Below are positions 16,882 to 25,749 of a DNA stretch of 64,000 nucleotides, piece after piece. The position numbers and the translations under genes were made by a program. Every line of letters begins with the position of its first letter. Position 1 is the first letter of the stretch. Source of the DNA: Paraburkholderia unamae (lineage in GTDB: Bacteria > Pseudomonadota > Gammaproteobacteria > Burkholderiales > Burkholderiaceae); NCBI RefSeq assembly GCF_003268775.1, contig NZ_QLSU01000031.1:1-64000 (forward strand), in the 5' to 3' direction. The notes beneath the pieces were generated by a model. It was given only the letters and a program-made list of their open reading frames with translations, had not been told where the DNA came from and did no database searches.

Positions 16882-17028
16882 ACAGGTGCGGTTCCGGGCC
16901 AACAATAGAGATTCGACGGCGCATATAATACGTAAGAAAACATCTGGAAGGTCGGATCAAACCGGCATTCCCTAAAATTTATTGCGAGTTCCACCCTTCA
17001 TTAACGGCAATCACTGCCGTTACTTGAC
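16882..17028. promoter_or_regulatory. Divergent promoter of the exopolysaccharide cluster
   Basis: 147 bp, AT-rich, between the GumC-like and GumB-like genes. A TATAAT occurs at 16924-16929; its complement TATTAT could serve the other strand. A perfect inverted repeat (TAACGGCA, 5-nt spacer, TGCCGTTA; 17002-17022) ends 6 bp before the GumB-like start codon, where a ribosome site would be expected and none is seen. Confidence 0.5.
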
Positions 17029-17790
17029 ATGAATAAGGAACCGCAAGCCACCGCTTCAAGCACGCGCCCGATGAACATAACCCGCCCGGCCTTAGCCTTG
17101 GGGCTGATGACGCTTACCGCCTGCACCCAGACCTGGGTGGAGCCGAAATACCAGCAGCCGGACCACTTCGCAGCGTGGTCGGAAGCCACGCCCAGCGTGT
17201 ACCGCATCATGCCCGGCGACGACCTGTCGGTCGTGCTGCCGTTCAACGCCGAGCTCAATTTCCGCGGCTCGGTCGCGCCGGACGGCTCGCTCACCATGCC
17301 GTTCGCGGGCACGATCCCCGCGGCGGGGCTCACGGTCGCGCAACTCGCCGACTCGGTCAACAAGGCGCTCGCCACCGGCGGCATGGCGAAGAACGGCTAC
17401 GCCTCGGTCTCCATCATCCAGTCCGCCGCGAAAATCTATGTGGGCGGCCAGGTCGGGCGTCCCGGCGAAATCGCCCTGCACAACGGCATGAGCGTGATGC
17501 AGGCCATCATGGCTGCCCAGGGGCTGCTCGACACGGCGCGCACCAACGAGGTTGTGCTGATTCGCCGCAGCCCCGACGGCCGCGAGATGTTGCGTACGAT
17601 CGACATCGACGCCCTCACGCACCGCGGCGATTCGAAGCAGGACGTCGTGTTGCAGGCCGCCGACACGATCTTCGTGCCAAAGTCGTCGATCGCCGAAGTC
17701 GACCAGTGGATCGACCAGTACATCGACAAGGTCATCCCGTTCAATCGCGGCTTCGACTACACGATCTCGAACAACCCCACCTGGCCCTGA
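17029..17790 (+). CDS. Polysaccharide export outer-membrane lipoprotein (Wza/GumB-like)
   Basis: 253 residues. A lipoprotein signal with the box LTAC lies near residue 26. It is followed by a Poly_export domain (YRIMPGDDLSVVLPFNAELNFRG...VAPDGSLTMPFAG) and a single SLBB domain (KIYVGGQVGRPGEIALHNGMSVMQAI...VLIRRSPDG), then a short tail. This is the short GumB-like form rather than the longer Wza with more SLBB domains. It forms the outer-membrane export pore and works with the co-polymerase encoded divergently. No ribosome site is evident at ATG 17029, and a second ATG lies at 17071. A perfect inverted repeat sits just upstream. Confidence 0.88.
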   Translation: MNKEPQATASSTRPMNITRPALALGLMTLTACTQTWVEPKYQQPDHFAAWSEATPSVYRIMPGDDLSVVLPFNAELNFRGSVAPDGSLTMPFAGTIPAAGLTVAQLADSVNKALATGGMAKNGYASVSIIQSAAKIYVGGQVGRPGEIALHNGMSVMQAIMAAQGLLDTARTNEVVLIRRSPDGREMLRTIDIDALTHRGDSKQDVVLQAADTIFVPKSSIAEVDQWIDQYIDKVIPFNRGFDYTISNNPTWP

Positions 17791-17842
17791 ACGAGCCCGG
17801 GCCGCACGCCGGTTTGCCGGGCGGGCGGAACACTCAATCGCG

Positions 17843-19129
17843 ATGGAAACAGCCTCAACGACTACCGGGCTCGCCCCCGTCTTCTCGCGCGAGCCCGCCA
17901 GGTGGCGGGTCACGTGGTGGCTGCTCGCGCTGCTGCCGCTCTTTGGCCAGACCTTCCACTACCTCAGCTCGCTCGTGCCGCTGTGGGCGCTTTCGAAAGC
18001 GCTGCCGGTGATCTCGCTGCCCGCCGTGCTGCGCCTGGGCGGCCACCCGCGCTTTCCCATGACGCGGCAAATCCTCATCAGCTTCGCGTGGCTGCTGCTG
18101 GTGCCGAGCTTCGCCGCCGTGATCTATTTTCACGAGAGCTTTTTCACGAGCATCACGGCGCAGGTGAAGCTCCTGCCGATTCTGTACTTCTTCTCGTTTC
18201 TCGCGCTGCTGCTCACGCTCAAGCCGACGCTCGGGGAACTGGAGCGCGGCTTCATCGTGCTCGGCGTCGTCATCCTTGCCGTGCTGATCGTGCTCTGGGC
18301 CGTGGTGCCGTCCGACTGGTACCAGGAGTCGTATGTGATCGGCCAGTCGCCGTTTTTCAGCAGCGACAACCGCGGGCACCGCATCCGTATGTCGATGTAT
18401 TTCCCGCTCATCCTGCTGTTCTTCTGCTTCCGGCGCGCCTGGTTCGAGCGGCACGCGGGCTACCTGCTCGGCGTCGTGATCGCGTTCGCGGTCACGCTCC
18501 TGATCGTCAAGACGCGCGCGATGGTGATCGGCATCATGGGCGTGCTCATCATCAACGCCTTCGTGTGGTCGCGCCCGCTCGCGCGTCTCGGCCTCCTGCT
18601 GTGCGCGCCCCTCGCGCTCGCCGCGATGTTCTCGGCGGGGTATCTCGCCACGGTGTTCAGCACCGACGCGAGCACCGGCTTCGACACGCGCCGCGTCACC
18701 ATCCTGCTCGCCACGAAGTTCCTCGGCAGCGACCCGATGCGCTGGCTGTTCGGCGTGGGCACGATCAGCTCGACCAGCAAGGACAACCTGATCGACTACT
18801 TCCACCACTTCTTCTTCCTCGCCGACATCACGTGGCTGGGCATCGTGTTCGAATATGGCGTGCTCGGCGCGCTGATCATCCTGTGCTTCCAGTTGCGCGG
18901 CATCGTGTTCTACCGGCGCCTGCGTGCGCGGGTCGAGGACGATTTCCTCGGCTCGCTGTACGACTATCTCGTCTATATCCTGCTCATTTCCGCCTTCTAC
19001 CCGCCCACGCTCACGCCGGGCGAGACCGCCGTGATACTCGCGATCTTCGCCTACGTGTGGCGCGCGGGGGAGCTGGACCACGCCCCCACCGACTCCCGGA
19101 TCGACCATGCCACGCCAGAAACGCCCTAG
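17843..19129 (+). CDS. Wzy-type polysaccharide polymerase/O-antigen ligase-like membrane protein
   Basis: 428 residues with about ten hydrophobic helices, for example WLLALLPLFGQTFHYLSSLVPL, ILISFAWLLLVPSFAAVIYF, FIVLGVVILAVLIVLWAVV, LLGVVIAFAVTLLIV, LGIVFEYGVLGALIILCF and AVILAIFAYVW. A larger loop lies between helices near residue 270-300 (STDASTGFDTRRVTILLATKFLG, GVGTISS). This topology, together with its place between export and flippase genes, fits a Wzy polymerase that joins lipid-linked repeat units at the periplasmic face. Sequence conservation in the family is low, so the call leans on topology and context. Its 3' end overlaps the GH44 gene by 23 bp. Confidence 0.72.
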   Translation: METASTTTGLAPVFSREPARWRVTWWLLALLPLFGQTFHYLSSLVPLWALSKALPVISLPAVLRLGGHPRFPMTRQILISFAWLLLVPSFAAVIYFHESFFTSITAQVKLLPILYFFSFLALLLTLKPTLGELERGFIVLGVVILAVLIVLWAVVPSDWYQESYVIGQSPFFSSDNRGHRIRMSMYFPLILLFFCFRRAWFERHAGYLLGVVIAFAVTLLIVKTRAMVIGIMGVLIINAFVWSRPLARLGLLLCAPLALAAMFSAGYLATVFSTDASTGFDTRRVTILLATKFLGSDPMRWLFGVGTISSTSKDNLIDYFHHFFFLADITWLGIVFEYGVLGALIILCFQLRGIVFYRRLRARVEDDFLGSLYDYLVYILLISAFYPPTLTPGETAVILAIFAYVWRAGELDHAPTDSRIDHATPETP

Positions 19130-20807
19130 CCTGCGCACACGCCTGATCGGCGCGGCGCTGCTCGCCACGGGCGCGGCGGCCTGCACCGACGCCACGTCGG
19201 GCACGCCCTTGCCGGTCGCCATCACGGTGGACGCCGCCGCCGGGCGGCACCCGATCAGCCCGCTCATCTACGGCGTGAACTTCGGCACCACGGCCACGCT
19301 GCAAGACCTGCGCGCGCCGCTGAACCGCTCGGGCGGCAACAGCGCCTCGGCGTACAACTGGCGCATCGACGCGCGCAACGCGGGCAAGGATTGGTATTTC
19401 GAGAGCCTCGGCGTCAATCCCGACGACATCAACGACCAGTTCGGCGAGCGCTTCGTGGCGCTCACCCAGGCGGGCGGCGCCACGCCCATCCTGACCATTC
19501 CGATGCTGGGCCGGGTGGCGAAGCTCGGACCGCAGCGGCAAACGCTTGCGAGCTTCTCGATCGCCAAATACGGCCCGCAGCCCAACCACGACGTGGACGG
19601 CCACGCGGACGCGGGCAACGGCGTGGCGCCCGGCGGCAAGCCGATCGTGGGCAACGACGCAAACGACGCCACCACACCCGACGATCCGCAAAACGAGCAG
19701 GCGCGCGTGGCGGACCTCGTGCGGCAGTTCGGCGGCGCTAGCGGTGGCAACAGCGATGGCACGAGCGGTGGCGGCGTGCGCTACTACGCGATGGACAACG
19801 AACCGAGCCTCTGGCAGTTGATTCACCGCGACGTGCATCCCACGGGCGCGCACGCGCGCGAGATCGCCGACAAGGTCGTCGCCTACGCGCGCGCCGTGAA
19901 GGCGGCCGACCCGCACGCCCAGGTCGTGGCGCCCGAGGAATGGGGCTGGCAGGGCTACTTCTACAGCGGTTTCGACCAGCAGTACGCGGTGGATCACGGC
20001 CTCGAACACGCACCGGACCGCGCGAACGAAACCCAGGGCCTGCCATACGTGCCGTGGTTGCTCGCGCAATGGAAAGCGGCGGGCCATCCGGTGGATGTGT
20101 TCAGCCTGCACTTCTACCCGCAGGGCGGCGAATATGCCGAGTCCGGCGTGACGAACTCGCAGGCCGTCGCGCTCATGCGCAACCGCTCCACGCGCGACCT
20201 GTGGGACACGAACTACAAGGACCCCACGTGGATCAACAGCGTGGTCGCGCTGATCCCGCTCATGCGCCACTGGGCCGACACGTACTACTACCCCGGCACG
20301 CCCATCGGCATCACCGAATACAACTGGGGCGGCGACACGCTGATGAACGGCGCAACGGCCCAGGCCGACGTGCTCGGCATTTTCGGGCGCGAAGGCCTGG
20401 ATCTCGCCACGCGCTGGGGCACGCTCGATGCGTCGATGCCGGTGTACAAGGCGTTCAAGCTCTACCGCAACTACGACGGCCAGGGCGCGGCGTTCGGCGC
20501 GACCAGCATTGCGGCGAACGCGCCCGACCCGGACACCGTCTCCGCGTTCGCGGCCCTGCGCGAGAGCGACCACGCGATGACGCTCGTGGTCGTCAACAAA
20601 CAACTGGACCGCACGGCCGACGCGAGCATCGCGCTCGCGCATTTCGCGGCGAGCGGCGTGGCCGAAACCTGGCGGCTCGCCAACAACACGTTGTTCCGCA
20701 TGCCGGACGCGCGCTACCAGGACGGCACGCTGCGCGCGAACCTGCCCGCGCAGAGCGTGACGCTGTTCGTGCTGCGCGGCGCGGCGGGCGATGCACCGCA
20801 TGAGTGA
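19107..20807 (+). CDS. Glycoside hydrolase family 44 lipoprotein
   Basis: 566 residues. A lipoprotein-type signal (RTRLIGAALLATGAAAC) is followed by a GH44 catalytic domain. The start ISPLIYGVNFGT...LRAPLNRSGGNSASAYNW is diagnostic, the acid/base Glu lies in YAMDNEPSLW and the nucleophile Glu in GITEYNWGG, with a beta-sandwich-like C-terminal part. GH44 enzymes are endo-beta-1,4-glucanases, xyloglucanases or mannanases. Encoded inside an exopolysaccharide operon, overlapping the polymerase and flippase genes, it probably trims or releases the polymer at the envelope rather than feeding on plant cellulose (inference). A low-complexity Gly/Ser/Asp insert (GGASGGNSDGTSGGG) precedes the acid/base motif. 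Confidence 0.85.
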   Translation: MPRQKRPSLRTRLIGAALLATGAAACTDATSGTPLPVAITVDAAAGRHPISPLIYGVNFGTTATLQDLRAPLNRSGGNSASAYNWRIDARNAGKDWYFESLGVNPDDINDQFGERFVALTQAGGATPILTIPMLGRVAKLGPQRQTLASFSIAKYGPQPNHDVDGHADAGNGVAPGGKPIVGNDANDATTPDDPQNEQARVADLVRQFGGASGGNSDGTSGGGVRYYAMDNEPSLWQLIHRDVHPTGAHAREIADKVVAYARAVKAADPHAQVVAPEEWGWQGYFYSGFDQQYAVDHGLEHAPDRANETQGLPYVPWLLAQWKAAGHPVDVFSLHFYPQGGEYAESGVTNSQAVALMRNRSTRDLWDTNYKDPTWINSVVALIPLMRHWADTYYYPGTPIGITEYNWGGDTLMNGATAQADVLGIFGREGLDLATRWGTLDASMPVYKAFKLYRNYDGQGAAFGATSIAANAPDPDTVSAFAALRESDHAMTLVVVNKQLDRTADASIALAHFAASGVAETWRLANNTLFRMPDARYQDGTLRANLPAQSVTLFVLRGAAGDAPHE

Positions 20808-22185
20808 GACCGGCGAAGCGCGCGCGAGCGCCCGGCAGCACAGCGCATCGATGATGCGAGGCTCGCTCGTGAGCCTCGGCGTGCGCCTGCTCGACCTGCC
20901 GAGCCGCTACGGTTTCCACCTGCTGATCGCGGCCATGCTGGGCGTGGTCGAGACCGGCAACTTCTATATCGTGTTCAGCACCATGGTGGCGCTGGCGGGT
21001 TTCGGGCGCCTCGGCATCGATCAGGCGCTGACTCGGCAGGTCGCCATCGACCTCGCCTCGGGGCGCACGAGCGCCGTGCGCCCCGCTATCCGCCGCGCGC
21101 TGGGAGTCGTTGCGCTCGCCTCCATCGCTGTCGCCGCCGCGCTCGCTGCGCTCGCGTTTGTCATCGCGCAGCACGTGCTGCACAAGCCCGAACTCGCGTG
21201 GCCGCTCGTGCTCGGCGCGCTTTCCTTCGTTCCGCAGAACGTGGGCGCGACAGTGGCGGGCGCGCTGGCCGGGCTTCAGCGCGTGGGCTACAGCCAGATG
21301 ATCTATTCCTGGCTGTGGCCCGCCATCTTCTGCGTGGCCGCCATTCCGCTCGGCCTCGCGCACGGCATGGGCGTGGCGAACACCCTCGTGCTGATCGCCG
21401 CCAGTTTCACGCTGACCGCGCTCGTCGGCGCATGGCTCCTCAAGCGGTTTCTCGCCTCGGTGCCCGCAAGCGGCGCGCCGCCCGCCGAAGCGCCGCGTTT
21501 GCTCAAGGCGGGTTTGCCGCTGTTCACGCTGGAGTTCACCAAGCTCCTCATCACGTCCGCGCCCGCCATCGTGCTCGGCATCGTCGCGTCCTCGCGCGAG
21601 ACCGGGCTGTTCGCGCTCGCGTGGCGTCTCGCGCTCGTCGTCAATCTGCTGATCAGCGGCGTGACCGGCATGGCCGCACCGAAGTTCGCAAGCCTCCATG
21701 CGCACGACGATCGGCGCGGCCTCGAACGAAGCGCCGCCCAGGCCGCGGGCCTCGTGCTGTTGCTCGCGCTACCCGTGACCGTGTGCATGCTGCTCGTTCC
21801 CGAACATCTGCTGCACCTGTTCGGGCCGGGCTTCGGCGGCGGCGCCCCCGCGCTGCGCGTGCTCGCGCTCGGCCAGCTCGCCGCCGCGTGCTTTACCGCC
21901 ATGCCCGAACTGCTCGGCATGACCGCGCACACCTCCGTGCTCTACCGGATCAACGTCTGCTCGGTCGCCGTGCTGCTCGTCGGCCTCGCCGTGCTCGCGC
22001 CGGTTGGCGGCAGCGTCGGGGCCGCCGCGGCGGCGTCGCTCGCCATTGCCGTGAACGGCGCGCTCGCGGCCTGGGTGGCGCACCGGCTGCTGGGCGTGGC
22101 GCCGCTTGCGTTGCTCGGGCGCTGGGCGCTCGGGCGCGTGTCGCGCAGCGCCGCCGCGCAAGACGGCACGCAGCAAGGCAAATAG
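20791..22185 (+). CDS. Wzx-type flippase (MOP superfamily)
   Basis: 464 residues with about 12 to 14 predicted helices in the Polysacc_synt pattern. It opens ARQHSASMMRGSLVSLGVRLLDLPSRYGFHLLIAAMLG, and later shows GFGRLGIDQALTRQVA, a central KAGLPLFTLEFTKLLITSAPAIVLGIVASSRETGLFALAWR, and LFGPGFGGGAPALRVLALGQL. It moves the undecaprenyl-linked repeat unit across the inner membrane for the polymerase. The start overlaps the GH44 gene by 17 bp; ATG 20800 is an alternative. A 9-bp inverted repeat lies 81 bp after the stop. Confidence 0.85.
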   Translation: MHRMSETGEARASARQHSASMMRGSLVSLGVRLLDLPSRYGFHLLIAAMLGVVETGNFYIVFSTMVALAGFGRLGIDQALTRQVAIDLASGRTSAVRPAIRRALGVVALASIAVAAALAALAFVIAQHVLHKPELAWPLVLGALSFVPQNVGATVAGALAGLQRVGYSQMIYSWLWPAIFCVAAIPLGLAHGMGVANTLVLIAASFTLTALVGAWLLKRFLASVPASGAPPAEAPRLLKAGLPLFTLEFTKLLITSAPAIVLGIVASSRETGLFALAWRLALVVNLLISGVTGMAAPKFASLHAHDDRRGLERSAAQAAGLVLLLALPVTVCMLLVPEHLLHLFGPGFGGGAPALRVLALGQLAAACFTAMPELLGMTAHTSVLYRINVCSVAVLLVGLAVLAPVGGSVGAAAAASLAIAVNGALAAWVAHRLLGVAPLALLGRWALGRVSRSAAAQDGTQQGK

Positions 22186-22265
22186 CGCCTGCGCGCACGG
22201 GCCGCCGTGCAGAGGCACGCAACCTCGCAATCTCCCATTTACGGTCTATAACTTTTGCCATCGGG

Positions 22266-22289
22266 ACGGCATGGGCGACACCATGCCGT
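22266..22289 (+). terminator. Inverted repeat after the flippase gene
   Basis: ACGGCATGG (22266-22274) and CCATGCCGT (22281-22289) pair perfectly over 9 bp with a 6-nt loop, followed by TTCC. It may end the exopolysaccharide transcript or act as an operator for the nitroreductase gene 96 bp further on. Confidence 0.4.
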
Positions 22290-22384
22290 TTCCGGATTGC
22301 GATTCACACCGAAACCCGGTCCGACTTTCGCGCAGGCCGCAGGATCAGCCCGCCGGTCTGCGCCTTCGCTCACGGAGGCGTCCG

Positions 22385-23056
22385 ATGAAACGCCGCGAAC
22401 TCCTGGCTGTGCTTGCCGCCGCCGCGCTTGCCGAGGTGACTGCCGCGCAGGCCGACGAAAGCCCCGCGCACTACACCGACGAAGTCGCGCTGCCCAAACC
22501 CAACGCCGCCGGCACGGTATCTCTGGAGGAAGCCATCGCCCGGCGCAGGTCCGTGCGCAGGTTCAAGCCGGACCCGCTGCCGGTCGAAACCATCGGCCAG
22601 TTGTTCTGGGCCGGGCAAGGCGTCACGAGCCCGGACGGCAAGCGCGCCGCGCCTTCGGCCGGCGCGTTGTATGCGCTCGAACTGTACGCGGTGAGCGCCG
22701 CGCAGGTGATGCACTACCTGCCGCGCGAGCACCGCGCCGCGACGCGGGTCACGCCCGACCTGCGCCCCGAGTTGAAGGCGCTCGCGCTCGGGCAAGCGTC
22801 GGTTGGCGCGGCGCCGGTCGTGATCGTCGTGGCCGCCGAGCCCGCCCGGCTCTCGCCGCGCTATGGCGCACGCGCCCAGGTCTATGCCGACCTGGAGGCC
22901 GGCCACGCCGCCCAGAACATCCTGCTCCAGGCGGCCGCGCTCGGGCTCGGCGCCGTGCCCGTGGGCGCGGTCGACGGGGCGCCGGCGGCGCGCAAGCTCG
23001 CGCTGCCCCATGGCCAGAGCGTGGTGTATCTCATCCCGGTAGGCATGCCGGCATGA
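22385..23056 (+). CDS. SagB-type nitroreductase-fold oxidoreductase, exported
   Basis: 223 residues. An N-terminal signal-like segment (MKRRELLAVLAAAALAEVTAAQA, with a twin-arginine-like KRRELL start) precedes a nitroreductase fold: SLEEAIARRRSVRRFKPDPL (FMN-phosphate region), GQLFWAGQGVT, PSAGALYALELYAV, and AGHAAQNILLQAAALGLGAVPVGA. It is the SagB-like branch often annotated as thiazole/oxazole dehydrogenase-like, though in most genomes no peptide partner is present, as here. GGAGG stands before ATG 22385. Whether it belongs to the polysaccharide pathway is uncertain; it may simply be a neighbour. Tat export with bound FMN is a possibility. Confidence 0.78.
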   Translation: MKRRELLAVLAAAALAEVTAAQADESPAHYTDEVALPKPNAAGTVSLEEAIARRRSVRRFKPDPLPVETIGQLFWAGQGVTSPDGKRAAPSAGALYALELYAVSAAQVMHYLPREHRAATRVTPDLRPELKALALGQASVGAAPVVIVVAAEPARLSPRYGARAQVYADLEAGHAAQNILLQAAALGLGAVPVGAVDGAPAARKLALPHGQSVVYLIPVGMPA

Positions 23057-23101
23057 GTTGCCGCAAGCGGCGATGCCGCCACGCCCGGGCGGGCGACGGC
23101 T

Positions 23102-24052
23102 TCAGGCCGCGAACGACAACGCCGCCTCGGCTTGCAGCGCGGCGTGCCACGGCGTCCACGCGAGGCCGAAGGTGGCTTCGGCGCGGCGCGCGTCGAGCTT
23201 GATGTCCTGTTGCCACAGCCGCGCGAGCGAGGGCGGCAAGGGCGGCGGCACCTTCACGCCGCCGAGCTTGCGGCCCGCGATTTCGGCGATCTTCAGCGCG
23301 GGTGCGAGCAGCTTCGTTTCGAAGGCGAGGCGGCGGCCGCCGATGCGCTCCACGGGCGTCGCGCCCAGAATGCGTGCGTACGCAACGAAGTACTCGTTCC
23401 AGCGCGGCGCGTCGGCCATCGCGAGGTTGTAGGCGCGGCCACCCGCGGTCGGCGTGCTCAGCGCGGCCAGCGCCGCGCGCACGACGTCGTCGATATGCAC
23501 GAGGTTGCTGCAACCGTCGCCCGCCGCGCCCAGGTCGCCCAGACGTCGCGCGCGCAGCAGTTGCGCGATGCGCAGCGACCATTGCGGACTGCCGCCGCCG
23601 TAGATGCAGCCGGGGCGCAGCACCGTGAGCGCGGGCAGCGTGACGAGCAGCCGCTCCGCTTCGCGCTTCGCTTGCCCATACGGGCTCACGGCTTGGAGCG
23701 CGGCGTCTTCGTCGATGCGGCCTTCGGCCGCGCCGTACACGGCCATCGAACTGAAATGTACAACCGGCAGCGGCGTGCCGTGCGCGTCGAGCGCCGCGCG
23801 CAATGCGCGGGCGTTGGCGACGATCGCCTCCGGCGCGCCGGCCACGCAGTTCACGAGACCGTCCGCGCCCGCGAGCGCGGCGCGCAGCGAGGCGGGGTCC
23901 GCAGCGTCCACGCGGCGCAGGCCGCTTCCTTCGCGGCGCGAGGCGGCGACCGGCTCGGCCCAGTCGGCGGCGGCGAGCGCCTTGACGAGATGGCGGCCGA
24001 CATAGCCGGTTGCGCCAAGAACGAGGATGCGGGCTTTCTGCGCGGTCATCAT
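23102..24052 (-). CDS. NAD-dependent epimerase/dehydratase
   Basis: 316 residues, an extended SDR. ILVLGATGYVGRHLV carries the GxxGxxG loop, VVHFSSMAVYG the serine region, and SPYGQAKREAE the Tyr-Lys pair; VLRPGCIYGGGSPQW and NLVHIDDVV complete the pattern. A C-terminal tail (KLDARRAEATFGLAWTPWHAAL) is of the sugar-epimerase or nucleoside-diphosphate-sugar dehydratase type. Its start overlaps the GMC oxidoreductase stop by 4 bp (ATGA), so the two are translationally coupled. It could prepare or modify a nucleotide sugar for the cluster; the specific reaction is unknown. Confidence 0.8.
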   Translation of the reverse strand: MMTAQKARILVLGATGYVGRHLVKALAAADWAEPVAASRREGSGLRRVDAADPASLRAALAGADGLVNCVAGAPEAIVANARALRAALDAHGTPLPVVHFSSMAVYGAAEGRIDEDAALQAVSPYGQAKREAERLLVTLPALTVLRPGCIYGGGSPQWSLRIAQLLRARRLGDLGAAGDGCSNLVHIDDVVRAALAALSTPTAGGRAYNLAMADAPRWNEYFVAYARILGATPVERIGGRRLAFETKLLAPALKIAEIAGRKLGGVKVPPPLPPSLARLWQQDIKLDARRAEATFGLAWTPWHAALQAEAALSFAA

Positions 24053-25749
24053 GCAGGCTCGGGAAGGTTGACGGTGGCAACGGGCAACGCGGACAAGTCC
24101 GCCGCCTGCTTGAGGTGTTCGGCGAGGCGCAGCGCGAGCGCGACGATCGTGAGGGTGGGGTTCGCCTGGCCCGACGTCGGGAACACGGCCGCGCCCATCA
24201 CGTAGACGTTGTCGGCTTCGTGCAGGCGGCAGTTGGGGTCCACCACGCTCGTGCGCGGGTCGAGGCCCATGCGCGCCGTGCCGATGTGATGGCCGCCGTA
24301 CGCGCCGTAGCGCGTCATCTCGGCTTCGACCTGCGCGGGGTCGTACGTGAAGCGTCCCACGCCCGCGCGCTCGACCTCGTGCGCGAGCGCCGCGAGCGCG
24401 CGGCTCACCGTCGCGACGTCCTGCGCGCTATAGCGCCAGTCCACGTGGATGCGGCGCAGGCCGAGCGCGTCGGTCGCCTCGCCGAGCGTCACGCGGCTGG
24501 CCGGGTTGGGCTCCTGCTCCGCATGGAAGTCGAGCGAGAAGCGCAGGTTCGCCGGGCGCACGATCACCGAGGGAAACTTGCGCGCCGCCAGCGTGCGCCG
24601 GCGCAGCCAGTGCCACAGGAAGCGCGCCGTGTTCGGTGCGTCCGCAACGACGTTCCTCAGATGCGCGAGCGTGGAGCCCGCATAGCCTTGCGGCGTGCCA
24701 TCGTAGAGCCGCTTGGCGTATTCATACGGGACGATGCCGCGCGCGAGATACAGCGCGGAGAGAATGCCGTTGCCGTGCCCCGCATCCGGAATGCGCGGGT
24801 GATGCAGACGCGCGACGAAGTTGCCCGCGCGCAGCGCGTCTTGCCGGTCCGCGCGCAGCGCGAGGCGGCGGCGGCAGTACACGCCCTCGTCCGACACCTC
24901 GTAGCCGTGCCACACGAACTGCGCCGCCGCGAGGTCGAGCGTGCCGATGGTGCCCGCAAGATGGCTCATGTAATAGCGGCCCACCACGTCGTGCGCGTTA
25001 CCGAGCCCGCGCCCGCTCGGGCCGGGGCTGTTGAGCAGCAGGCGCGGCGCTTCGAGCCCGCCCGTGGCGAGCACGAAGGCGCGCGCCGCCACCAGGAACG
25101 CCGCGCCGCCGAGCACGCGCACTTCGGCCGCGCCCACGCGTCGCGAGGAGCCCGCCAGCATCGGCAGACGGCACAGGTTCGCGTGCTGGAGCACCTGCAC
25201 GCGCCCCTTCGCGAGGCGCGCGCGATAGCGCTGGCCGAAGTCGGTCGGGCAACTGAAGCGCTCGAGCGTGTGCGTCGAGAACGCCTCGCTCGCAAAGCCG
25301 CCGATCATCGGGCGCAGCGGCGCGGCCAACGCGCTCTCCGCCGTATAGGCGAAGTCGCCCGCCTCGCACAGCGCGTTGGCTTGCGGGTAGTGGCGCAGCA
25401 CGTCGGCGAACGCGATCGGCCAGCCGCTGTGCGCGATATGCGCGCGCGCGTCGAAGTCGTGCGCGTCGAGCGGCATGCAGCGCCCGCCCCACAGCGTGGT
25501 CGAGCCGCCGAAGCGGCGCACCCGGTAGCTTTCCGGCGGCGGGTGAAGGCGCGCGTCGGCCACGGTGCCCGCGTACAGGTCCTGGGTCGCCGGCTCGGGC
25601 GCGTCGCCGCCGCTTTCGAGCACGATCACGTCGAGGCCGCTTGCCTCCAGCGCGAGCGCGAGCGTGATGCCGGCCGCCCCGGCGCCCACGATGCACAGGT
25701 CCGCGCGCAGCAGCGTGCCGGCGGGAATATCACGGGCGTCGACGATCAT
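24049..25749 (-). CDS. GMC-family FAD oxidoreductase
   Basis: 566 residues. The N-terminal FAD motif is DLCIVGAGAAGITLALALE (about 18-36), followed by VLESGG, GGSTTLWGGRCMPLD and FVLATGGLEAPRLLLNS. The C-terminal GMC_oxred_C region holds the catalytic-type His in YGGHHIGTARMG, with VVDPNCRLHEADNVYVMGAAVFPTSGQANPTLTIVALALRLAEHL. Members oxidise sugars, alcohols or sterols. It is coupled to the epimerase by a 4-bp overlap and lies inside the exopolysaccharide cluster, so oxidation of a sugar intermediate or glycan residue is plausible (inference). No signal peptide is seen. Confidence 0.87.
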   Translation of the reverse strand: MIVDARDIPAGTLLRADLCIVGAGAAGITLALALEASGLDVIVLESGGDAPEPATQDLYAGTVADARLHPPPESYRVRRFGGSTTLWGGRCMPLDAHDFDARAHIAHSGWPIAFADVLRHYPQANALCEAGDFAYTAESALAAPLRPMIGGFASEAFSTHTLERFSCPTDFGQRYRARLAKGRVQVLQHANLCRLPMLAGSSRRVGAAEVRVLGGAAFLVAARAFVLATGGLEAPRLLLNSPGPSGRGLGNAHDVVGRYYMSHLAGTIGTLDLAAAQFVWHGYEVSDEGVYCRRRLALRADRQDALRAGNFVARLHHPRIPDAGHGNGILSALYLARGIVPYEYAKRLYDGTPQGYAGSTLAHLRNVVADAPNTARFLWHWLRRRTLAARKFPSVIVRPANLRFSLDFHAEQEPNPASRVTLGEATDALGLRRIHVDWRYSAQDVATVSRALAALAHEVERAGVGRFTYDPAQVEAEMTRYGAYGGHHIGTARMGLDPRTSVVDPNCRLHEADNVYVMGAAVFPTSGQANPTLTIVALALRLAEHLKQAADLSALPVATVNLPEPA

